From contig JAACJK010000226.1 in the NCBI GenBank assembly GCA_013368325.1, forward strand, positions 451,301 through 515,300: DNA of 64,000 nucleotides. The letters are read 5' to 3'. The DNA is from Ephemerocybe angulata (taxonomy: Eukaryota > Basidiomycota > Agaricomycetes > Agaricales > Psathyrellaceae). Shown piece by piece: positions 55,674-64,000 of the stretch (its first letter is position 1; the number at the start of each line of letters is the position of its first letter). The position numbers were made by a program, and so were the translations under genes. Under the pieces are notes generated by a model. That model made no database searches. It was not told where the DNA came from and saw only the letters and a list, made by a program, of their open reading frames with translations.

Positions 55674-56776
55674 ATGCGCATCCGAAGGCTCGTTCAGCGT
55701 TATCCGTACCGGGAGGAGCTGGAGTGGTGCAGCTTCTGTAACAAGCGACATAGTAAGTCTCCCGATAGGTCTGATTCAGTCGTATTCATGACCGCCTTCT
55801 GTCAGCGTCTGACAAGGACGCACCAATACTTCGCCTTCCTCTCGATCTCTCCCTCTTCATCGTTTCCTTGCTCCCTTTCTCTGACCGTCGCTCCCTACAC
55901 GACTCGTGCCTTCACATGGAGAAGTTGGTAGCCGCCCCGGTCACTACACGCGTGCGCAACACCCTCCGGACCTTTGGGCTCGATCCCGCTCCCTTTCTCG
56001 AGTCCATGCAGTACTACGGGGCTGTGATCGGAGGCATGGCGGCTCTTCGAATCTTTGCCGAGGAAGTCCCAATGCCTCGCGTCCTGGAGGTGTATACACA
56101 GACGAGCACCGACTCCCACCCGGACTTGGGTGCCCCACACCAACAGGATTACGACGACAACGATGCATCGGATGATCGGGGAAATGGCTACCGCCTTGTC
56201 GACACGCTCCTCCACACGTATGAGAAATGTACGGTGCTGGGATACCGCCACTACGGATACGGAGACAACATCGTCAAGATCTTCCGCATGGTCAATACGA
56301 CGCTCGACCGAGAGATTCTATTCATACAATGTCGTGTCCCCCCTATTGCGTTAATCACCGAAGCCCCAACAACCGCCCTCATGAATTTCATCACCTCCAA
56401 CGACGCGGTTTGCCTTTATCCCGAACTCACCGAGGCTCGCAAGGGGCTTTTCACCATCGTCATCCCTGAAGACGGCTCATCAACGTTCGACATCCCCGTG
56501 TTTGATAGGCTCGTTGGCCACGGTTTTACCATGTTCGAAAACGCAACGCGCGCGATTGGACGTCACCTTTGCCCAATGAACCCCTCCTGCCCCGCACTCT
56601 CCAGGGCGTATCCCGACCTCCTGATGTACTCCGTCCACTTCACCGACGCTGGAAGCTACGGTTCTCGCATTCCTTCGATAACGTGGAACTTAAACGTCCC
56701 TTCGTCATGTGGTTCGTCTGAAAGGATACAAACCGGTGTGTACTTATATTTTACCGTCAAGTGGACACGAAGCTGA
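55674..56776 (+). CDS. Uncharacterised agaricomycete family, member 4 (F-box-like N-terminus)
   Basis: Exon 1 starts MRIRRLVQRYPYREELEWCS and ends KRH; the intron is about 55753-55805. Exon 2 opens SDKDAPILRLPLDLSLFIVS and LLPFSDRRSLHDSCLHMEKL, an F-box-like pair. The C-terminal domain has the family blocks APTTALMNFI, CLYPELTEARKGLF, RHLCPMNPSCPALSRAYPDL and a last block WNLNVPSSCGSS. An acidic Asp-rich loop lies near residue 110 of exon 2. It is 45 kb from the other three members. Confidence 0.68.
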
Positions 56777-56972
56777 TATAAAGCAGTGGTTGGGCCCGGC
56801 AAGTGGCCGAAGGAACTCAGAGGTTGATAGCATGTACCATACGTCGAATCTACTCTTTTGTATCGCCACGTTTGTCTCAAATCTCAGATCTCTTAGTGTT
56901 TGTCGCGCACAGTGAAAGAAAGGCAGATAAAATTCGAGAGACGCAGAAAGAAAACAAAGATCGGTAGATAAA

Positions 56973-59722
56973 TTACGAGCCCAAGTCCATCTCCTCGTCG
57001 CCCATGTCCACGTCCTCGGCTTCCGAAAGGGATAGGTCCGCAAAGCTCCTGTGACCCGAAGGTCCCGGGGTGGGAAGATCGTCAATCTCGACGTACTGGG
57101 GCTTCTGTCGTTGCTTGGGCTGAGGGGTGGGAGGAGCGGGGGAGGGGAGAGTCAGGCCATGGTAAGAGTACCAGTTGAGAAGCGCTTCGGGGGCATTGGA
57201 CGTATCCCTTCGGACGCCGTTCCTGTCAAACAGGTACAAGTCGTCGACCCTAATCCTCAAGGCCCGGAAGATATGGTTGAAGTGACCCCGGTGCCTAGGG
57301 TCTGGAGAAACGCCGAAGTATTCCATTGCGCCGGTCGAGGGGGAGACAAGCATGGGGCTGCTCTTCCACAGGTAGAAGTCGAGGAGACACGTCTCCAACT
57401 CGCACCCACAGTGCAAGTAGTATGCTTCACCTATCTTGCAGAAGAAGGTGAGCAGTTCGGCTTCGCCCATGCCGCTGACGACTGGCGGGACCTTGTGCGG
57501 GTTGTCGTTATGCGATGGCAGCCTCTTGATTACAAGACTTTTGGCTGGCCCTGGAACCTTGGCGACCGACGAAGGAAGGGCGGTCGTTGTCTGCGATGGA
57601 CTGAAGGGAACACCGGTGACCTTCTTGTCGAACTTAGGCTTCCTAACCGTCCCTTTCAGCTCCCTGCTGTCCTGGTCGTTGACGAGGCACTGGTGATCGA
57701 GGACGCTGTGATACGCGCACTTTGTCTGACCGGTGCCGTTGTCCAAGAGAAACATAGACATGGCCAGGATGCGAGATGTCGTGGCAGACTCCGGCAGGTA
57801 CTCCTGGACCTTCCGGGCCTTGCTACGGATCCGACCAGGTAGCATGAGATTGTGAGTGATGAAGTTGTGCATAGAATTCTCGCCGGCCACTGTGAGGAAG
57901 GACATTGTCAATAACTCTTTTTTGGACGAAGCGTGGACGGACAAACTCACGTGCAAATTTATTGTCCTCCTCCGCGAGCTCCGCCTTCGTAAGGATCTGA
58001 GGCACCGACTCAGGTTCTGATCCCTCGCGAAGTAATTGGAAATCGGCGTCATCGATCAACCGCATGCCCTCGTCCTCTGGCTTCATTTTCGATTTTCCCT
58101 TGCCTTTTGCACCGGCCTTGGGCCCCGTTCGTTTGGCGCCTAGAGAAGAAGGTTCGTATTAGCCGTCAAGGTACAACTGAGATGCACATAACTTCAGAAC
58201 ACGTACGTTTTACGGTGGGCTTCACAGGCCCTGGGGTATCGGAGTCACTCGAGATCACAATGACCTCCAAGTCAGCATCCGGCTTTCGCTTGTTTGAACC
58301 TTTAGGAGGGAGATGATCGGCAGCCTCCACCTTGGGCTTGATATGTACTATGAATTTTGTATGATCGTGAGTTCCAATTGAATGAACAGTGTTTACGGAT
58401 CCGGAGGCGTACCTTGCTGGGCTGTAGCGATGGGCGGCGCGCCACTCGCGGGAGGAGGAAGAGCGGCCTCCTGTGCCTCGGGTTTGACAGGCTGCATAGG
58501 ATCTTGGGACAACGTCAGCTCTTACTCAGAGAAATGGTGTGTAGAGAGATGGACACATACCTTGTTGGGCTGGACGTACGGGCACGGGGCGTTCAGGGAG
58601 AGGAACGGCAACCTCCTGTGCCTCTGGCTTCACACGAGTCAAAGGAGCTTGAATGTACGTTAGCTCATATTGTAGTCATGAACGGGTATCACACGAACCT
58701 TGACCGACTGGGGGAACAAAGGAAGATGCAGGAGGAAGTACAACCTCCTGTGCCTCAGGCTTGATGACACCAGTTGTGGTGGGAACGACATTTGGAGTAA
58801 GAGGTGCGGAGGTCTCGGTGACAGGGGGAAGTGCCGCATCAACTACTCCAACAGGCGCAGCGGTCGGAGCGGTCGGCGGGATGACAGCCTCTACAACGTT
58901 AGCGGGCACAGGGACCGGAGGAACGACCGCGTTGATGACTGGAGGAGAAGCGGGATCGACGACTTCAGAGGGAGCAGTGACCTCGTTGACTGGAGGAGAA
59001 GCGGGATCGACGACTTCAGAGGGAGCAGTGACCTCGTTGACTGGAGGAGAAGCGGGATCCACCACTCGAGAGGGCGCAGTGACCTCGTTGACCGGAGGGG
59101 TGGCGGTGGCCTCTTCGACCGGCGGAACTGCAGTGTTGACGGCTCCAGGAGGTGCAGTGGGCTCGCTGACCGGAGGGAGAGCCGCAGAGGTCTCGTTGAC
59201 GGGGGAGGAGTAGAGCCGATGCCTCCGGCTTCAGGGAGCGCAGTGGCTTGGTTGAGCGAGGGGGGAGAGGCGGAACTGACGACCTCAGAAGTCGCAGTCG
59301 CCTCGTTGTCCGGGTGGCGGTCAGTGTTGACGGGGGGAGGAGTGGAGCTGACTCCTCCGGCTTGAGGGGGCGCAGCGGCTTGGTTGAGCGAGGAAGGAGC
59401 CGCGGACTCGGAGTCCTCTGGCACAGGAGATAGAGATGAACCTCTCTCCTCAGACCTCACTTGCGCCATGGCGCCTTCAATACCAGCCAACCGTTGTTTC
59501 ATGATGTTGACCTTCCTCGAAATGTGCGAATAGGTCAACTTCTGCGATCGAGCGAAGTCCCTCCTTTTTCCAAGTCTTCAAGTTCTCCCGTGGAGAACTT
59601 GAACGCTGCTTCAAGGGACGCTGTCAAGACCATTTAGTTACATGCGCGTCGTCGCGAGTGCCCTACACACCAATTTTTTCAGAGTAGGGGAGGAGCCGAT
59701 TGCTCTCTAGGAAGGCGTCCAT
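56973..59722 (-). CDS. Hypothetical proline-rich protein with repeated exons
   Basis: Likely start MDAFLESNRLLPYSEKIG at 59722; the next exon holds LKTWKKEGLRSIAEVDLFAH. A long low-complexity part follows with 17-residue units of the type EVTAPSEVVDPASPPVN (51-bp tandem DNA repeats at about 58937-59100). Then three small exons repeat the theme KPEAQEVVLPPASS / KPEAQEVAVPLPER / KPEAQEAALPPPAS (58730-58775, 58590-58640, 58440-58490). Next are IVISSDSDTPGPVKPTVK and a Lys-rich nuclear-type stretch. The C-terminal exon (57869 to 56973) has LLTFFCKIGEAYYLHCGCEL and YLWKSSPMLVSPSTGAMEYF and an acidic end. No known domain. The 5' exon structure is uncertain, and two separate genes are possible. Confidence 0.5.
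58937..59100 (-). repeat. 51-bp coding minisatellite
   Basis: Tandem units starting GACTGGAGGAGAAGCGGGAT on the + strand, three close copies plus a diverged one, in frame in the hypothetical proline-rich gene (17 residues per unit). Confidence 0.8.
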
Positions 59723-60605
59723 GACAGCTGTACGCGCTGTAAGTATCGGACCCTGAATACACCTCGAAAGCACACACCTTGAGCGGACGTTGGTTGAGCG
59801 GACATTCTGGGTATTCAATGCTTTCAGAGAGTCGGTTTCACATCTGAGTGGGAGTGTAGACAAAGGATGGGGGCAGGAACGTCCATTTGGGGTCGTTTAT
59901 TATCCGTGAAAAGGTCCAAGGGGCACGGCCGGCCGATGAGAGCATATGGAAGGGAGGAGACACGAGTGCGCGCAACACGCGTCCATTCATGAGGCGAACA
60001 AGACATCTTGACGACCAGGAGCCCGGAGGAGACATGCATGCTCGCGACACGCATGCAATCTTAAGCTAAGTAGACATCTTGACGATTGTATGCGCGTCCG
60101 ATGGCTGTGGTTGATACGACCCATCTTGCTCATCGACTGTAAAAACGCTGTGGTAGGCCTTTAATGCTCTGTACAACGGAAATAGAAGAGAGATATACTG
60201 GCTGTGTACCTTGTGGCATGAGACGAATCCAAGTGGGTTGAACTTGGCCTTTCACTTCGACATAGATGATTCAGATAGGGCAGCCTGATGCCGTCGCGTC
60301 GCGGTTCATTTTACCACCACATGACCGTGTAGATTCTCATCAGTGATCTTCACGAAGTTGATCCCTGTGTATCATTATGGACGGGCGCCAACTGCTCCGC
60401 GCTTGGGGTTAAAAAATAAAAAAGATCATATGGTAACAGACTTGAAAAAAATCATATGCCCAACCAGGCCCAACCCTGAGCATTGAGCGATTCTCGGGGT
60501 CAAGGCCACCGTTCCAGAACCCAGGTATTTGGGCCCCAAAACCCCCATCGAAACCATGTCCATGAGTGCGCGGTATGTATATGGGAACTCGATGCTATTC
60601 TTAAT
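59723..60605. other. Intergenic region
   Basis: No gene seen. Two similar words (AAAAAAGATCATATGGTAAC and GAAAAAAATCATATGCCCAA) near 60418 and 60444 form a small degenerate repeat. Confidence 0.5.
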
Positions 60606-61553
60606 CTACTCCTGAAACTCAGTGGCCTCAGCCTCGTGCTCGTCTTCGCTAATTTTGGCCTCCAGGCCGACACTCTCCTCGTTCGCTTGGCTTGAGATCC
60701 GTCCCAGCACGCTAACCCCCGTTTCACTACTGCCATCGCTATCATACTCATCCTCTGACGAATCTAATGCCTCTGGGAATGGGTCATTTAAATCAGGATC
60801 TATTCCAAAAGCCGCCAGACCAAAAGGACTGTGTGGGGAGTGTGATGAGGTGGTGGTAAATAACGAACAGTAGATACACGTACTCGTCAACAGCAGATGA
60901 AGTCCCAGACCTTCCATCTATTCCAAAAGCCGCCACACCAAAAGGACTGTGTGGGGAGTGTGATGAGGTGGTGGTAAATAACGAACAGTAGATACACGTA
61001 CTCGTCATCAGTAGATGAAGTACTGCGACCCTTCTCAGACCTTCCAGCTTGACTGGCTCTAACATGAAACGTATCAGGCAGGCACATATATCGAGAAAGG
61101 AAAGGGAATACGCACTTGGCTACTGCAGACGTGTTGCTCTTCCTGGGCGAAGATCTATCACCCAACGAGGGATAAGCTGGAACTGTACCGATGGGCACGT
61201 AACGACGGCCAAGCGTGTGTCTCCCTGACGGACTCTTGATGATAACGAGGTCTTCCTCTAAGCCTGCATCCCTTAGCTCCTTCCCCCGAGCCACAGATCT
61301 ACACAGGATGCGGGAAAAATCAGGCTACAGTCCTTCTCGCAGTGCAGTGACTTACTCCTTATACTGCTCCGACATCTTCTTGGGCCTGCGGCCTACGTGG
61401 TCCCCCTGAGCTTTACGTTTTTGCGCTGACCTACAGCACTATTCGCATTATTAGGAGTAGCTGCTGTGATACTTGGAAGACTTACACAGGGAGGAGAGGA
61501 AGCTCTCGAGATGGCAAAACCTGGGATGCATCTGCTGATGTGGGGTTGCTCAT
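60606..61553 (-). CDS. Hypothetical protein with a recent exon-intron tandem duplication
   Basis: Starts MSNPTSADASQVLPSRELPL at 61553. The next exon has AQKRKAQGDHVGRRPKKMSE, then RGKELRDAGLEEDLVIIKSP and GRHTLGRRYVPIGTVPAYPS. After further introns come SEKGRSTSSTDDE, SPFGVAAFGIDGRSGTSSAV, then SPFGLAAFGIDPDLNDPFPE, and an acidic tail ending EATEFQE at 60606. The two SPFG exons come from a 118-bp tandem duplication that includes the 55-base intron. Basic N-terminus and acidic C-terminus suggest a nuclear protein (inference). No domain recognised. Confidence 0.55.
60801..61036 (-). repeat. 118-bp tandem duplication of one exon plus intron
   Basis: Units 60801-60918 and 60919-61036 are nearly identical. 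Each has a 55-base intron (60829-60883 and 60947-61001) and 63 bases of exon, 21 codons, so the copy keeps the frame. Confidence 0.85.
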
Positions 61554-62507
61554 GGTATTGTCGATGGTGGTGTCGATGAAAGAGTGTGCAAGGTCACGGG
61601 GAGAATGCATGATAGATCAGATTCCGCCGGAGGTTGATGTGATCCGTCATGGCATATGCCGTTACGGAGCTTTGTTGCGCGCCTCTGCGATATTTGTGAG
61701 CGCCTCTTGACGTTCCCGCCCTATCACACACAGCCCTTTGTAGGATTTCGAAGATATTATGTATCTCAGTGATTTAGACCAGCAAAAACTATACTCAGAT
61801 AATTCTCCAGTAAGCCTCGCGCCATCCTCTAGCGATAGCGAGTACATTAGGCAGTGAGTACGTGCGTGAAGCGACGTACAAAGTACTTTCATCTCTTGAC
61901 ACCTTCCACGCCACTATAAATTCAGTGAGACTCGCAGGGTAGTCTAAAGCTAGGCTCACACCTTCCTTTTGTGACAGCAGGGACATCAGGCAGCCAGTGC
62001 GCGCCCCCTTGTGCGCGAAGTACAATGTGCGTTCATATGCGACGTACGAGCACTCATTTTCCGCTAGTATTCTACAGTTCAGTAAGATTGATCTGCAAGA
62101 AGTTTAACGAGCAGTGTCTGACAGTGAAAGGGTGCGTACCTCATTCTACTGTTGCTAAATCCGAGCTGGCAAGGTGCGACTTGACGCCCTTCCTTTGTCA
62201 CTTGGTTTAGTATGATATATGTTTATATATGTCTAGATTTTTTCATAGCATGTACTGTGTGCTATTCATTTATTATTCTACGTACATACTTTTACTTTAA
62301 ATGTATTGAGCGAGCCTGGAGAGCATGAACAGTCTTGATGGTGGAGTAAACGTGAGACGAAACGCGCAAGTCAGACGCGGAACTGTGAATCCTTACCGGT
62401 TTCGACTTTAGCAACAACCATCAAGCACACCCCACCCCCACTCGAGTACGGGTCGTCCAGACTGCGCACTCACTACAGCTGGTATAGTAAATTCTAGTAT
62501 AGCTGAA
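61554..62507. other. Intergenic region
   Basis: AT-rich with repeated words around 61870-62040 (TGCGTGAAGCGACGTACAAAG at about 61861 compared with TGCGCGAAGTACAATGTGCG at about 62011), perhaps a diverged local duplication. No gene seen. Confidence 0.45.
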
Positions 62508-63375
62508 ATGGGGCGCCCTGTTCTCTATAAACGGAGGAGGAGAAAAAGGCCGCTGCATGCGAACGAAGCAGGAAGTACTATGAACGGTTAGGGCCCGGCA
62601 TCCTTGTACCACTTACGCCGTCCAACTGACTTTATTGCAGATTCCGGGGAGAACATCTCCATTTCCAGGAAGCAGAAATATGCAGCCAAAAGGCGTAACG
62701 ATCCTTCGAAGCATGAGAAAGTAAAAGTTGTTAAATCTGACGAGGAGCGCAAGTACGACAATCGTCAGAAAAGCAATCGGTCGTATCAGCGGTGCGTACT
62801 TCATTGATTGTATACATGGATGCGCTCTCAAAAATGGGTGTACATTTCTAGAAGGAAATCTGCCCCAAAGAATGAAGGCAGTAGTAGCAAACAATCGAAA
62901 CCGGCGAGTGATTTAAGGTGTGTTAAACGAGCGACAAATGCCATTCCATACCTCATAGGAACTGTGTTTCTTAGCACTGCAGTGGTTAGCCGCCGGCCTC
63001 CGAGGGACATCTGGGAAGGCATACCAAATTTCTCCTCACATCCTACAAGGACATGCTGGAAATAGGTCGCTTCACGAGTTCCTGGAGGATATTTCAGCTC
63101 GGTACATCGAGAGTGGTGCGGTCGAGGACCTTGTATTGGTCTTGCCGTGCCTAATCCGGCTTCGAGAAGGTGTTACGCCCATGAGCAAGATATCTCATTG
63201 GAGGTGGGAGCAGCAGCTCAACTTGGTGAGCTCGAAGCGCTGGGTGCCAAATAGACCAAGCTGTGGAGATGATTCAGGACTTGGAGGACATGGCCAGGTT
63301 CCTGGGCACGACGAATTTATTGATTTGTATAGCGAGGGTGACCTGTACTATCAGAGCTCACATTTGTTAGATTGA
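62508..63375 (+). CDS. Basic-repeat protein related to the 17.3-kb passenger gene, 3' end uncertain
   Basis: Starts MGRPVLYKRRRRKRPLHANE. A canonical intron (about 62587-62638) joins to ISISRKQKYAAKRRNDPSKH and RKYDNRQKSNRSYQR. A second intron (about 62791-62850) joins to RKSAPKNEGSSSKQSKPASD. The rows of short basic blocks resemble the gene at 17293. Downstream, coding-like pieces (WEGIPNFSSHPTRTC, LHEFLEDISARYIESGAVED, VEMIQDLEDMARFLGTT) lie in different frames with a stop between them, so the 3' part may be decayed. No transposon ends were found around it. Confidence 0.42.
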
Positions 63376-63987
63376 ATGGCATGGCAAGTTGACATCCCAA
63401 GGGATGTTATACTCCTTCTCTTTCTGTTGAACTCCGTTCTGAGCTACCAGGAAGGTATTAACTGACGTCGAGCGTGACTTTATCAATACGATACTTATGT
63501 GATTATAGACAGAGTAACTCAAATATCGAATGAAGGGGCAAAGGATAAAAGATATCATTTCGATGGTGACAGGAAAAAGGTATTGAGGTAATGGAGGGTG
63601 GCTACAGGGTTCTTCAGTTTCAGAGAACTCCTCTTCGTCATCCTCCTCCGGCTCGTCCTCGGGCGGGTACAGTTCGTTCTCCTCCGTGATGACAGTCAAC
63701 GATTCCAGCCTTCTTTCCAGCTCCTCCAACCTCTCGTTCGCCAGTGCCAGCTTTTGCTCCGTGGCAGCTGTCTTGGCTTCAGCGGCCTCCGCTCGAGCCT
63801 TGTTTCTCAACGCCTCAACGATAGATTCAACCTTGGCCTTACGGTCAGCGCGGACTAGACTGGTCATTGTCATGCTAACATCCTTATGAAAGGACGCGAG
63901 CGCAGCCGGAGCTTCAGCACGGAGCTTTGGGGACGAATAATGCGTGAAGGGAGTCCGAGCAGATGGATGCTGCACGGCAACATACAT
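63367..63987 (-). CDS. Coiled-coil protein, possibly cut by the right window edge
   Basis: The coding core is DRKAKVESIVEALRNKARAE, AAEAKTAATEQKLALANERL and EELERRLESLTVITEENELY, one long charged coiled coil, followed by an acidic run PEDEPEEDDEEEFSETEEP. The last 60 codons of the open frame (from about 63600 down) look non-coding, so an intron or earlier end is likely. The first Met at 63987 is 13 bases from the window end and its context is poor; the true start may be outside. Confidence 0.5.
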   Translation of the reverse strand: MYVAVQHPSARTPFTHYSSPKLRAEAPAALASFHKDVSMTMTSLVRADRKAKVESIVEALRNKARAEAAEAKTAATEQKLALANERLEELERRLESLTVITEENELYPPEDEPEEDDEEEFSETEEPCSHPPLPQYLFPVTIEMISFILCPFIRYLSYSVYNHISIVLIKSRSTSVNTFLVAQNGVQQKEKEYNIPWDVNLPCHSI

Positions 63988-64000
63988 CCAGCAACCTGAT

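Noticed and set aside
57051..57842. 263-codon + strand frame
   Set aside because: Antisense of the C-terminal exon of the proline-rich gene.

Overview
The window is nuclear DNA from a mushroom-forming basidiomycete (Agaricomycetes). Genes are dense and carry many short GT-AG introns of about 50-60 bases. Several families typical of this class are present: F-box/LRR proteins, a FunK1 protein kinase, a KDZ transposase relic and a TET/JBP-type dioxygenase. Housekeeping genes (carnitine acetyltransferase, TFIIF beta, OPA3-like) alternate with fast-evolving accessory genes.

Layout. 0-3 kb: spliced carnitine O-acetyltransferase. 3.2-5.2 kb: F-box protein. 5.4-6.8 kb: AT-richer pair of divergent ORFs, one a USP-like cysteine peptidase. 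6.9-10.7 kb: three members of an uncharacterised family, two with a recognisable F-box-like start; a fourth member lies at 55.7 kb. 11-12.3 kb: another F-box/LRR gene, followed by a decayed relative up to 13.4 kb.

13,506-25,054 is one DNA transposon of 11,549 bp. Its terminal inverted repeats are about 305 bp and almost identical, and it is flanked by the exact 8-bp duplication AGTTGAAC. It carries a KDZ-type transposase whose catalytic core is deleted, a TET/JBP-type 2-oxoglutarate/Fe(II) dioxygenase, and three further passenger genes. Three smaller elements have landed in those passengers: a 317-bp hAT-like MITE (TSD GTTGAGCC), a 431-bp MITE (TSD TTTCTATC), and a 1,395-bp insertion with a 4-bp GAAC duplication that splits the dioxygenase between its iron-binding motifs.

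25-33 kb: FunK1 kinase just outside the transposon end, two small secreted lysine-rich proteins and a coiled-coil protein. 33.6-47.7 kb: a protein with three copies of a glutamine-amidotransferase-like domain and a larger paralogue with added TPR and CCCH zinc fingers. Between them lie TFIIF beta, an OPA3-like gene and a tandem set of deaminase-fold genes (two intact, one gutted). 47.8-51.9 kb: polysaccharide lyase 14-like secreted enzyme and a membrane-anchored GDSL/PC-esterase-like protein. 53-55.4 kb: a tandem satellite with 188/146-bp units and a 334-bp higher-order period. 56-64 kb: poorly characterised genes showing recent exon duplication, a basic-repeat protein, and a coiled-coil gene that may run off the right edge.

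No CRISPR array, rRNA or intact tRNA gene was seen; one tRNA-like relic sits inside the dioxygenase insertion. Splice sites and product names were assigned by eye from translation, so exon borders are approximate unless given.
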